The position numbers and the translations under genes were made by a program. A stretch of 64,000 nucleotides of DNA from assembly GCF_024218775.1 (NCBI RefSeq), contig NZ_CP100404.1, forward strand, positions 372,001-436,000, given 5' to 3'. Below are positions 17,019 through 26,201 of this stretch, piece by piece (positions within the stretch are counted from its first letter, which is position 1; each line of letters begins with the position of its first letter). The notes beneath the pieces are model-generated. The model was not told where the DNA came from and did not search any database. It worked only from the letters and a program-made list of their open reading frames with translations. The stretch comes from Haloarcula marina. GTDB lineage: Archaea; Halobacteriota; Halobacteria; Halobacteriales; Haloarculaceae.

Positions 17019-18977
17019 ATGACTGAGGAGTCGCAATCCCGAGCGCAGTCCGACGCCCGGGAGCAGGTGTACGAGGCGTTCGCCGACCGAACCCGCGCGT
17101 TCGGAGACGCGGTCGAGACGGCGCTCACGGCGGGCACTCGCCGACTGAGCGTCGAGTTGGGGTTTCTGACGCGGATTCACGACGGGACACAGCACATCGA
17201 ATACGCCGTCGGCGACCACGACGGTATCCGGCCCGGACAGCAGTGTCCGCTGGAGGAGGCGTACTGTCGGCGGACCGTCGCCACCGACGGCCACCTGAGC
17301 GTGCAGGACGCACAGGCGTCGGCGGCGGTCTCGGAGGCGGCCTACGACGCGTTCGGCCTCGGGTCGTACATCGGGTGTCCGGTGACCGCCGACGGCGAGG
17401 TGTACGGCACGGTCTGCTTCGCCGACGCCGACCCGCGAGCGACGCCGTTTTCCGAGGCCGAGGAACTGTTCGTCGAACTGCTCGCCGGACTGGTCGGCCA
17501 GGCCATCGAACGCCGGGAGCACGAGCGCCTGCGCGAGGAGCGGACCGCCGAACTCCGCGCGGAGAAGCGCCGCTTGGCGGGCATCGCGGAGACGAGTTTC
17601 GACGTTCTCTTTCAGGTGGGTGCGGGGGGACGGTTCACCTACGTCTCGCAGGCGGCTGAGCACGTCCTCGGGTACGACCCCGAGACGCTCGTCGGCGACG
17701 AGTTCACGACGTACCTCCGGCCGGTCGCGTCCGTCGCCGCCGTCGACGCGTACGAACGCGTCCTCGCCGGGGAGGCGGTCCAGGGACTCCAACTCACGTT
17801 CGCACACCGCGACGGGAGCGACGTGGTCGTGGAGGTGAACGCGACGCCGGTCGTCGAGGACGGCGAAGTCACCGCGATACAGGGCGTCGGCCGCGACGTG
17901 ACGGACCGCCGCGACCGGGAGGCGCGACTCCGGATGCAGACCCGAGCGATGGACGAGGCGGAGATGCCGATAACCATCGCGGACGCGACGACGCCGGACA
18001 ACGAGATTATCTACGCTAACCGCGCGTTCGAGACGGTCACGGGCTACACGGCGTCGCAGATTCGGGGGCGCAACTGCCGTATCCTGCAGGGGCCGGAGAC
18101 CGACCCCGAGGCCGTCGCGACGCTCCGGGACGGCATCGAGAACTCCCGGTCGGTCACGACGGAACTGGTCAATTACAGACGTGACGGGACCCCCTTCTGG
18201 AGCCGCGTCACCGTCACGCCGATAGCGAACGACGACGGCGTGACCACCCACTACGTCGGCTTCCAGCAGGACGTGACCGACCGCAAGCGGACGGCCCAAC
18301 TCATCGGCCTGCTGAACCGCGTCCTCCGGCACAATCTCCGGAACGAACTGACGGTCATCCACGGCTATACCGAGTTCGTCGAGGAACGGCCGGAGGATGT
18401 CGACGTGGTATCGGGTATCCGCCGCCCCGTCAAGCGGTTGGTCGCGCTGAGCGAACGCGCCCACGAACTCGAAACCTACGCCCGACGGGACCGCAAGCCC
18501 GAGCGACTGTGGCCGTGCGACATCGTCGAGACGGTCGCCGAGGCGCACCGCGAGCGATTCCCCGAGGCGACGGTTCGCGTCGACGTCGACGCAGACTGCG
18601 GCGTCTGTGTGGGCCGAGAAATCGAGCGCGCCGTCTCGGAACTGGTGACGAACGCGCTCGAACACGCCCCGTCGTCCGACACTGCGGTCGATGTTCGCGT
18701 CCGGCGGGACGGCGAGTGGGTCGAAATCGCAGTCGCGGACGACGGCCCGGGCATTCCCGAGATAGAGGCGACAGTCGTCGAGACGGGCGAGGAGACGCCC
18801 CTCCAGCACGGGACGGGACTCGGTCTGTGGCTGGTCAACTGGATCGTCACGCAGTACGGCGGGTCGTTCCAACTCGCGGGAGACGACGGGACTGTGGCGA
18901 CGCTTCGCCTCCCGGCTATCGAGGACGGGCAGTCGGTCGCCGACGCCGCCCGCCGCCCCACCGTGCTGTTCCGGTGA
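17019..18977 (+). CDS. GAF-PAS-LOV sensor histidine kinase
   Basis: 652 residues, no membrane segments, so a soluble sensor. Order: GAF domain about 26-165, PAS about 190-295, a second PAS of LOV type about 305-425, then the kinase core. The LOV signature is GRNCRILQGPETDP with the flavin-adduct cysteine at C353, plus Q357, N385 in NYRRDG and Q416-Q417 in GFQQDVT, i.e. all main FMN contacts. The kinase has H438 in VLRHNLRNELTVIHGY, N545 in the N-box, DDGPGIP and GTGLGLWLV. It probably phosphorylates itself in response to blue light. No response regulator is adjacent. Confidence 0.93.
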   Translation: MTEESQSRAQSDAREQVYEAFADRTRAFGDAVETALTAGTRRLSVELGFLTRIHDGTQHIEYAVGDHDGIRPGQQCPLEEAYCRRTVATDGHLSVQDAQASAAVSEAAYDAFGLGSYIGCPVTADGEVYGTVCFADADPRATPFSEAEELFVELLAGLVGQAIERREHERLREERTAELRAEKRRLAGIAETSFDVLFQVGAGGRFTYVSQAAEHVLGYDPETLVGDEFTTYLRPVASVAAVDAYERVLAGEAVQGLQLTFAHRDGSDVVVEVNATPVVEDGEVTAIQGVGRDVTDRRDREARLRMQTRAMDEAEMPITIADATTPDNEIIYANRAFETVTGYTASQIRGRNCRILQGPETDPEAVATLRDGIENSRSVTTELVNYRRDGTPFWSRVTVTPIANDDGVTTHYVGFQQDVTDRKRTAQLIGLLNRVLRHNLRNELTVIHGYTEFVEERPEDVDVVSGIRRPVKRLVALSERAHELETYARRDRKPERLWPCDIVETVAEAHRERFPEATVRVDVDADCGVCVGREIERAVSELVTNALEHAPSSDTAVDVRVRRDGEWVEIAVADDGPGIPEIEATVVETGEETPLQHGTGLGLWLVNWIVTQYGGSFQLAGDDGTVATLRLPAIEDGQSVADAARRPTVLFR

Positions 18978-19095
18978 CTACGAGGTGACCGGGAAACCAT
19001 TCTCCCGACGTCATGCAGTCTGGGTGTGATCGGCCCTCGTGAAACATACGACAGTCAGTCGGCACATTTTAGCCGACATGAATGCATGCCTGGAT

Positions 19096-19809
19096 ATGCG
19101 AATCGTCACGCTACTGGTCGTTCTGTTGCTCCTCTCTGGCTGCAGTCAGTTGTTCGAGCAGTCGTCGGGAGAGACGAACATACCCACTACTGACCGTCCC
19201 GATCGAACTACGACAGCGACCGACGACTCGGATCAACTGGGCCCGACCGAACCCACCCGCGAGGAGGGGGAATCGACGAGTAGCGATGCGACGCCCTCGA
19301 CCGCCACGACCGACACCACGTTCTCGCCGGACAACATCGATACCGAGCGCATGCAAGTCTCCCTGTCAGAGCTTCCGGACGAGTTCTCGGTCGTTGGCGA
19401 CACACTCGATCGCCGCGAGCAAGCGACCGGTGAGACCTACGTCCGGATGGAAGAACGCGGGGTCCAGTTACTGCACGAGCGGGCCTTTTCGGGCGAGGGC
19501 GATACTCGAACGGCCTACGTCTTCGCCTCGGTAGCGGTGTACGATGCGGAAGCGGATGCGGCCGGGTGGCTCCAGACACACCTCGAACAGATCGACGAGA
19601 ACGGCGGCACTGTCCAGACACGCGACGTGACGCAATCGGAGACCGCCACGGCGGTCCGGTTCCAAAACGACCGTGGACTGCGGACCGTCGGCCTCTATCA
19701 GCGCCACTCCAACGTCGTGTTCTACGTTGCGGTCTCCGGCGACGAATACGACGATGAGATGGTCGAGCGACTGTTCGTCACCATGCGCAACGATTTCGAC
19801 GCCGAATAG
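19096..19809 (+). CDS. lipoprotein with Thr/Ser-rich linker
   Basis: About 237 residues. The start is uncertain: ATG 19096 gives MRIVTLLVVLLLLSGCSQ, a textbook lipoprotein signal with lipobox LSGC, while ATG 19078 adds six residues. A TATA-like stretch near 19064-19071 favours 19096. After the cysteine comes a Thr/Ser/Glu-rich linker of about 75 residues, typical of haloarchaeal cell-surface lipoproteins. A mixed alpha-beta domain of about 150 residues follows (QVSLSELPDEFSVVGDTLD onward). GC is lower than in the surrounding chromosome. It is convergent with the candidate immunity gene and may belong to the same island. No known family. Confidence 0.75.
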   Translation: MRIVTLLVVLLLLSGCSQLFEQSSGETNIPTTDRPDRTTTATDDSDQLGPTEPTREEGESTSSDATPSTATTDTTFSPDNIDTERMQVSLSELPDEFSVVGDTLDRREQATGETYVRMEERGVQLLHERAFSGEGDTRTAYVFASVAVYDAEADAAGWLQTHLEQIDENGGTVQTRDVTQSETATAVRFQNDRGLRTVGLYQRHSNVVFYVAVSGDEYDDEMVERLFVTMRNDFDAE

Positions 19810-19846
19810 CCGTACCGACAGTGCTCAGTCGGCGCGCTGTGCTCGC

Positions 19847-20350
19847 TCACAGTTCCGAGAGTTCCGAAACGAGGGCAGACAGCCGTTCGAATTCGTCACA
19901 ACCACGCAACTCCGGGTTTATCGATTCACAGGTCCGTATGAACTCCTCAGTCGCCCGAGCGAATTCGCGGACGATCGTGTCTCGGGGAACCGCTACCAGC
20001 TCGGAGCTGGAAATGGCGGATGCAATGTCTGACCCGCGGAAGAGCCCGATGTGGATGGCGTCGTCCTCCGGAATCAGTGCGAGTGTCACATTCGTCGCGT
20101 AGAATGTTGCTTCCTCTCTTTCACCGCTTGTGACAGCGTTCTTGAGTTTCTGTAGTATGTTTGCCAGATTGTAGTGGACATAATCGTCAACATGGTACGT
20201 ATCGGTTTTTCCCGATGCTCCGCCGAGGTCTTGGCCACCGACGAGAACGCGAATGCCGGTCAGTGGATTGGGGTCGCCCGCAGATACTTGCTCCTGGAAC
20301 TGGTCGCCGTACTGGATGTCGTACTCGAAAGACAGACTTCGCTCAATCAA
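19847..20350 (-). CDS. candidate immunity protein of the adjacent toxin
   Basis: 167 residues. The only plausible start is TTG 20350-20348, which overlaps the last eight bases of the large toxin-like gene, so translation is likely coupled. The protein is acidic and soluble, with neither signal peptide nor membrane segment. It opens MIERSLSFEYDIQYGDQFQE and has a beta segment ATFYATNVTLALIPEDDAIHIG and a helical C-terminus REFARATEEFIRTCESINPE. I recognise no family. Its position just after an exported protein with a C-terminal nuclease-like domain, its cytoplasmic nature and its low GC are the usual marks of an immunity gene. That role is inferred. Confidence 0.6.
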   Translation of the reverse strand: MIERSLSFEYDIQYGDQFQEQVSAGDPNPLTGIRVLVGGQDLGGASGKTDTYHVDDYVHYNLANILQKLKNAVTSGEREEATFYATNVTLALIPEDDAIHIGLFRGSDIASAISSSELVAVPRDTIVREFARATEEFIRTCESINPELRGCDEFERLSALVSELSEL

Positions 20351-23300
20351 TGTTCCACCCAGTCTCTGGGCTCCAGTCTGCCGTCGGTCTTTCGGACTTG
20401 GGATACGCAGTGATCACGTCCCCGTCCGGCCCGGTAACGACTCTGATAGTCCCGATATCGTACTCGCCGGGATAGTCCTCGGGGTCGAGCGTGTACACTA
20501 CCCCTGGACCATCGTCGCTGGTATCGATATCTCCGTCCCGTATCGTCCGTGCGATGAGTCGCTTGACTTCCTCGCGTGAGAGCTTTGCGTCCAATCGCTT
20601 GGTTACTCCGTCTCTAGTGATGCGCTGTCCGACCGGGAAGAAGTCGGTCGGCTTGTTGGTGCCCAACTCGCCGTCGATGTGACGGCCCTCGATGTGGGCC
20701 ATACCCTTTTGCTCGGACCCCTCGGGAATCCATTTCGGTTCGCCGCCTCGTTTCGTCACCACGACAGCTTCTTGGATGTTTCCGCCGCTGTCCGCTATCT
20801 TCAGCAGGTCGTCCGCCGTCAGGTCCTGATCGACGAGCGGGTCGTCGGCCTTCGTCTCCAGTATCCCGAGCAGGCGTTGGACATCTGCCTGATCCATGTC
20901 ACCGCTGTCGAGGAGTCGGTTGGTCCGCCGGATGGCGTCGCCGTCGAGTCGACCCGCGTTGTACTGTCGGACTGTGCGAGTGGCAGTCGGCCCGTCGAGG
21001 CGGTTCAGTAACGTCGCGCCCTGCTCGCCGGTGGCGGCGAGATAGCTGTTGAGGTCCCCGGAGCGTCGGAGTTCGCCGAGTTGTTCGCGCTTCTCAGGGT
21101 CGAGGTCGTCCAGCGCGTCGGGCGCGTCTCCGATATCGCTGCGCCCGTCCGTCTGTCGGCGGAACGCCCGTTGCTTCGCCGATTTCGAGAGGTCGCTGGC
21201 CTTGTTCGCGACCTTACTGAACTTCGAGGAGGTGGAGAACGCTTTGCTCGTCGCGCTCGCAGCGCCGCTGGACGCGACACTCGAGACGAGGAGGAACGAT
21301 CCGTACCCGCCGTACCAGCCGTTGGCGAACGTCTCGTTCTCCACTTTCCCAGCGTCGTACGGATTGTCGGTGCGTTGGGCCTCGTTGATCTGCTGTGGAA
21401 TCGCGGCCATGAGTTCCTCGATCAACCCCAGATCACGGATGATTTCCATGGCCAACGTGAACAGTTGGCTGAGATACTCGATGGGTTTGAGCAGCTGTTT
21501 GAACCCGTTTATCGTCTCCTCACCGCCGTAGATGAACCCCGAGACGACCCCCTCGTTGAGCGCGCGGCTGGTCGATTCGGTCCCGCCTTCCGTGACCTTC
21601 GAAGCCTCACATTGGTCCTCGGAGTTGTACCAGGCACACGGACCGGACGTGTAGTAGCTTCCGTCGTCGGCGACGAAATATTCCGAACCTCCACTCGAGG
21701 GGACGGTCATGTCTGCCTCCGTGACCTCGCCGTATATTTCGTCACGTACCATCGCGGTACCGTCGTCTCTGAAGGCCTCATCGACGACGCTTCGGACGTA
21801 GTTGTCGAGTCCCGTCGCCGATTCGTAGCGCGACGCCGGCACTTCGAGGTGGACGTTCGTGTATCCCTTCTCGAGGGACGTAATCGTGTTCAGAACGACC
21901 TCGTCGTTCTTCTTGACCCGGACGTAGTAGCGCCCCGGCGAGAGTCCCTCGTCGATTTCGAACCGTCCGTTCTGGTCGACGTAGGCCGATTCGTCGCCGA
22001 CGAACACCTCGACGTCGGTGAGTCGCTCCCCGTCGGCGGTGACGCGCCCGCCCATCTGTGAGCGAGAAGGTAGCTCGATAGTCGCTCGCGTCGTCGCACC
22101 GCGACGAACGTCGACTCGCTTGATGTCGTCGACGCCGTATCCCTCAACCGCGTACTGGATCATCGTCGTCCAGCTATCGACTGGCCCGTCATCCGCACTG
22201 AACGTCGTCGACGGCGGCGTCAGCGGAATCGTCACGATGCCCGCGTCGTTGGTCGTGTGTGGTTTCGGTCCCGTGAGTCCGAGGCCGAGGTCCGCACCAG
22301 CGACGGGGTCGCCACTAGGAGTGACGACGGTGACCTGCACCAGCGTCGGCGCTTCCGTTACGGTCACCGATCGCTCGTCGACCACAGTCCCGTCTTCGCT
22401 GCGGAGTTCGACACCGATGGTCTGGTCACCAGCCCCTTCGTCGAGGACGACTTCGCGCGTGACGCGTCTCGTCTCCCCCGGCGGGACAGTGACTGGGCGG
22501 ACTTCCAGCGTACTGGCCCCGGAGTCGTTGAAGTCGAGCGTAAACGTCGCCTCTGAAGCCGCGTCGTTTCGGATGGTGACCGGTATCGAGATTGGCTCGC
22601 CGACGGTGTACGTCGGAGGCGCGTCGACAGCACGGATCGAACCCGAGGCCCCGGTCTGTATCTCGACCGAACGATCCGAGCCCGATTCGAGTGTCACCGA
22701 ACGCGTCGTCGCCACGCCGCTGGCAACGACTTCGAGGGTGACCGTCCCGGCTGGCACATCAGCGAGACGGAACTGCCCGCTTCGGTCGACGCCGGTCTCG
22801 CGTCCATCTACTGTGACTGTCGCGTCAGTGACGGGCGCGCCGCTGGCGTCGACGACCACGCCGCTAAGGGTGGCGTTCGCGGTGGCCAGCGTGCGGGTGT
22901 AGGTGACTGTCTGCCCACGCTCGGGCGATGCTTCGACCGCCAGTTCGCGCAGCCCATCGGACGGGGCCGTCAGCTCGACTGCGACCGTCCGGGTGTCAGA
23001 CTCCGGGACAGCGACGGTTCGCGAGGCGGTTCGCTCGCCGAGTGCGACTCGTACCGTGACGTCCGTCGCCTGCGCTCCAGCGCTCGCGAGCGTGACCGCA
23101 ACTGTCGTCGAATCGCCGGGAACGACTCGGTCCGGTGTCACGTCGACCGACTCGATGGTGACGGTGTCGGACGAAATCGTGATGTCGTCCTGTGAGCGAA
23201 GCGTCTCGATTCGGTCGACACGCCCGCTATCGGCGATGCGTTCGACCGTGAGCACGCCGTCGTAAGACCCGGAAGGCGCGTCGTCCGGAACGGTGCTGTC

Positions 23301-26030
23301 GACCGCTATTGTCCGCCGCTCGCCCGGACGGAGGTCCACGTCACGGACGGCCCGCTCACCGCTCTCACGCGTCTGGACGCCTTCGAGTGCGAATCGCACC
23401 CCGAGCGTCGCCGTCGCCGTGCCGGTGTTCTCGACGGTCACCGACCCCGGTATCGTCTCGCCTCGGTAGTACGTCCCAGTCGGAATCTCGTGGTCGACGA
23501 CCACGACGTTGGTGGTTCCCGATACGTCGAACGCGTTGGTGAGCGTCGACTCGTCCACTCGCTCGTCCGTCGCCGCGGAGCGATAGACTGCGGTGCCCGC
23601 GTCGTATTCACCGGCCGGCGCGTCGTCGGGGAGCACCACGTCGAGCGTCACCGTCCGCTCGCTGTTTGGTGATAGCTCGACCACCCGACCTTCCCCGGCG
23701 ACCCAGATGCCATCGGGGAGTCGCAGACTGGCGTCGGCGTAGAACGACGCCCCTGCGCGACCGTCGTTCGCGAGCGTCACTTCGACCGGGACTTGTTCCC
23801 CCGGGCCGAACGACTGTCCTGTAACAGTTTGTTCGACGATGGTCACGCTGGCCGTCGGTTCCTCGACGACGAACGCGTCGCGTTCTTCGCTGCCACCGAA
23901 CCGCTCGTCCTTGGCGTCCGATCGGAAGACGGCTGATCCGACGGTGTAACTGCCCTCGCTGGCATCGTCGGGCACCGTGGCGTCGAGCGTGACGGTCTGC
24001 TGGGCACCGGGGCGTAATTCGACGGTCGTGCCTTCGCCGGTGACCCAATCTCCGTTGGGCCGTTGGAGGCTGGCGTCGACGTAGAACTCGTGAGTCGTGT
24101 CTCCCGTGTTCTCGACGGTCACGTCGACGGGCACCCTCTCACCTGGCGCGTACGTACCGCCAGCGTCGGTGGTAGTGATGGCGGCGTCGGTCGTCGGTTC
24201 CTCGACGACGAATGCATCGCGCTCTTCGTCACCGCCGAACTTCTCGTCCTTGTTACTCGACCGGAACACACCCGCGCCGACGGTGTACCTGCCTTCGGCA
24301 GCGTCGTCGGGTACGGTGGCGTCGAGTGTGACCGTTCTCTGGGCACCCGGTCTGAGTCCGACGGTCGTGCCTTCACCGGTGACCCAGTTGCCGTTCGGGC
24401 GCTGGAGACTGGCGTCGACGTAGAAATCGCGGGTCGTCTCACCCGTGTTCTCGACCGTTACGTCGATCGGAACGTTCTCTCCGGGCGCATAGGTACCGCC
24501 AGCGTCGGTGTGGGTGATAGCGGCGTCGGTCGTCGGTTCGTCGACGACGAACGCGTCGGCGACGCCGTACCCGTCGTATCGGTCGGTCTTGCGACTGGTG
24601 CGGTAGATAGCGCTTCCCGCACCGTAGGTCCCCTCGTCCGCGTCATCGGGCAGTCGGACCTCGAGAGCGACCGCCTCTCGCTCGCCCGGGGAGAGTCGCG
24701 GCGTTGCCGCCTCGCCGGTGACCCAGTCGCCGTTCGGCCGCTGGAGGCTGGCGTCGACGTAGAACTCGTGGGTCGTGTCACCGGTGTTCTCGACTGTGAC
24801 TTCCATCGGCACGGTCTCGCCCGGTCGGAACGTGCCACCGTCGACGGTCTGACCGACGATGGCTGCCGCGGTGGTCGGTTCGTCGACCGTGACCGCGTCA
24901 CGCTCGGACCCGTAGTCGTACCGTTCGTCCTTCGCGCTGCTGTGGAAGACGCCAGATCCGACGGTGTAGCTCCCCTCGTCGGCGCCGTCGGGTACGGTGG
25001 CGTCGAGCGTGACGGTCTGCTGGGCACCCGGTCGGAGCCCGACGGTCGTCCCCTCGCCGGTGACCCAGTCGCCGTTCGGCCGCTGGAGACTGGCGTCGAC
25101 GTAGAACTCGTGGGTCGTGTCACCGGTGTTCTCGACTGTCACGTCGATGGGCACCCTCTCACCGGGTGTGTATGTACCGCTGGCGGTAGTCGCCGTGACG
25201 GCGGCGTCGGTCGTCGGCTCGTCGACGACGAACGCGTCGCGCTCTTGGCTACCACCGAACCGCTCGTCCTTCGCGCTGCTGTAGAAAACGGCGGACCCGA
25301 CGGTGTAGCTCCCCTCGTCGGCGTCGTCGGGCACCGTGGCGTCGAGGGTGACGGTCTGCTGGGCACCGGGGCGTAATTCGACAGTCGTGCCTTCGCCGGT
25401 GACCCAATCGCCGTTCGGCCGCTGGAGGCTGGCGTCGACGTAGAACTCGTGGGTCGTATCACCCGTGTTCTCGACGGTCACGTCGATTGGAACGTCTTCG
25501 CCGGGCGCGTACGTGCCCGCAGCGTCCGTGCTGGTGACGGCGTCGATCGTCGGTTCTTCGACACTGAACTGCTGGAGCCACCCCGACGTGTCGAACATCT
25601 CGGCGTCGTTACCCGTCCAGACGTCGACCGTCAGTTCGTAGTCGCCTTCCGGCGCATCGCTGGGAATCTCGGCTGTGTAGTCGAGCCTTACCCGCTCCCC
25701 GACGGCGATATCGTACGCCTTGTCGCCGCTGGGATACGTCTTACTCCCGTCGGGCCGCCGGATACCCAGATAGGTACTGATGCTCCCTTGCTTCGAGCCA
25801 CGATTCTCCACGACGGCGTGGACGTTCACCGACTGACCCGGCGCGACGGTTCCCTGTTCGGTCCAGACGTCGACGAGACAGTACCTGTGCCCGTTGATTT
25901 CTCGACACGAATCGGCGACGCTCGAACCGGCGACGCTGACGGGAGCCGTCACGGTGGCCAGAACGACCAACACCGCCATGAAAACGGAGACCACCCACCC
26001 TCGCGAACGGTCCTCCCCCTCGGCTATCAT
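20343..26030 (-). CDS. giant exported Ig-repeat protein with C-terminal RNase-like polymorphic toxin domain
   Basis: 1,895 residues from ATG 26030. A frame extension to 26066 is rejected because a TATA box at 26053-26060 places the transcription start at this ATG. Order: signal segment about 12-35; an Ig-like domain; six CARDB-like units of 112-114 residues from residue 159 to about 835, several nearly identical (DVTVENTGDTTHEFYVDASL); more Ig/carboxypeptidase-regulatory-like domains; a predicted helical, partly hydrophobic region near 1510-1600; a charged helical linker. The C-terminal domain is about 1751-1895. That last domain has KGMAHIEGRHIDG (H1779, H1784) and a closing DVITAYPK, a pattern I associate with Barnase/EndoU/colicin-type RNase folds. 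Probably displayed at the surface and released or delivered to neighbours. Confidence 0.75.
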   Translation of the reverse strand: MIAEGEDRSRGWVVSVFMAVLVVLATVTAPVSVAGSSVADSCREINGHRYCLVDVWTEQGTVAPGQSVNVHAVVENRGSKQGSISTYLGIRRPDGSKTYPSGDKAYDIAVGERVRLDYTAEIPSDAPEGDYELTVDVWTGNDAEMFDTSGWLQQFSVEEPTIDAVTSTDAAGTYAPGEDVPIDVTVENTGDTTHEFYVDASLQRPNGDWVTGEGTTVELRPGAQQTVTLDATVPDDADEGSYTVGSAVFYSSAKDERFGGSQERDAFVVDEPTTDAAVTATTASGTYTPGERVPIDVTVENTGDTTHEFYVDASLQRPNGDWVTGEGTTVGLRPGAQQTVTLDATVPDGADEGSYTVGSGVFHSSAKDERYDYGSERDAVTVDEPTTAAAIVGQTVDGGTFRPGETVPMEVTVENTGDTTHEFYVDASLQRPNGDWVTGEAATPRLSPGEREAVALEVRLPDDADEGTYGAGSAIYRTSRKTDRYDGYGVADAFVVDEPTTDAAITHTDAGGTYAPGENVPIDVTVENTGETTRDFYVDASLQRPNGNWVTGEGTTVGLRPGAQRTVTLDATVPDDAAEGRYTVGAGVFRSSNKDEKFGGDEERDAFVVEEPTTDAAITTTDAGGTYAPGERVPVDVTVENTGDTTHEFYVDASLQRPNGDWVTGEGTTVELRPGAQQTVTLDATVPDDASEGSYTVGSAVFRSDAKDERFGGSEERDAFVVEEPTASVTIVEQTVTGQSFGPGEQVPVEVTLANDGRAGASFYADASLRLPDGIWVAGEGRVVELSPNSERTVTLDVVLPDDAPAGEYDAGTAVYRSAATDERVDESTLTNAFDVSGTTNVVVVDHEIPTGTYYRGETIPGSVTVENTGTATATLGVRFALEGVQTRESGERAVRDVDLRPGERRTIAVDSTVPDDAPSGSYDGVLTVERIADSGRVDRIETLRSQDDITISSDTVTIESVDVTPDRVVPGDSTTVAVTLASAGAQATDVTVRVALGERTASRTVAVPESDTRTVAVELTAPSDGLRELAVEASPERGQTVTYTRTLATANATLSGVVVDASGAPVTDATVTVDGRETGVDRSGQFRLADVPAGTVTLEVVASGVATTRSVTLESGSDRSVEIQTGASGSIRAVDAPPTYTVGEPISIPVTIRNDAASEATFTLDFNDSGASTLEVRPVTVPPGETRRVTREVVLDEGAGDQTIGVELRSEDGTVVDERSVTVTEAPTLVQVTVVTPSGDPVAGADLGLGLTGPKPHTTNDAGIVTIPLTPPSTTFSADDGPVDSWTTMIQYAVEGYGVDDIKRVDVRRGATTRATIELPSRSQMGGRVTADGERLTDVEVFVGDESAYVDQNGRFEIDEGLSPGRYYVRVKKNDEVVLNTITSLEKGYTNVHLEVPASRYESATGLDNYVRSVVDEAFRDDGTAMVRDEIYGEVTEADMTVPSSGGSEYFVADDGSYYTSGPCAWYNSEDQCEASKVTEGGTESTSRALNEGVVSGFIYGGEETINGFKQLLKPIEYLSQLFTLAMEIIRDLGLIEELMAAIPQQINEAQRTDNPYDAGKVENETFANGWYGGYGSFLLVSSVASSGAASATSKAFSTSSKFSKVANKASDLSKSAKQRAFRRQTDGRSDIGDAPDALDDLDPEKREQLGELRRSGDLNSYLAATGEQGATLLNRLDGPTATRTVRQYNAGRLDGDAIRRTNRLLDSGDMDQADVQRLLGILETKADDPLVDQDLTADDLLKIADSGGNIQEAVVVTKRGGEPKWIPEGSEQKGMAHIEGRHIDGELGTNKPTDFFPVGQRITRDGVTKRLDAKLSREEVKRLIARTIRDGDIDTSDDGPGVVYTLDPEDYPGEYDIGTIRVVTGPDGDVITAYPKSERPTADWSPETGWNID
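23520..25560 (-). repeat. tandem coding repeat, six units of about 340 bases
   Basis: Inside the large toxin-like gene. Unit boundaries fall at the EPT(T/I)DA motif, near 25558, 25218, 24879, 24540, 24200 and 23860. Units 1, 2, 4 and 5 are nearly identical over stretches of DNA (e.g. the segments encoding HEFYVDASLQRPNGDWVTGE). Unit 6 is the most diverged. Such near-identity suggests recent unit duplication or gene conversion and predicts length variation between strains. Confidence 0.85.
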
Positions 26031-26052
26031 ATCCAAATCGTTAGCAGCCGAG

Positions 26053-26060
26053 TACTTAAT
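26053..26060 (-). promoter_or_regulatory. TATA box of the toxin-like gene
   Basis: TTAAGTAC on the minus strand within an A/T-rich stretch, 23-30 bases upstream of the ATG at 26030. It decides the start codon in favour of 26030 over 26066 and implies a leaderless transcript. Confidence 0.65.
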
Positions 26061-26201
26061 TGACACGAATATCCAACTACTTGATACAAACGAGTGGCGG
26101 TCGTTCGGTTCCGGAAGTGACCGACCTCGAGCGCGCGATTCGGGCGGGGTGGTGTCGCTCGACCGACGGTGTCAAACGCGGTGACGCCGTAGCCACGCGC
26201 G

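Noticed and set aside
16686-18872. A 728-residue open frame antisense to the histidine kinase
   Set aside because: The plus-strand product has full domain motifs; the antisense product has none.
23520-25560. Repeats suggesting a CRISPR array
   Set aside because: The unit is about 340 bases and stays in frame within one protein, so these are coding repeats.
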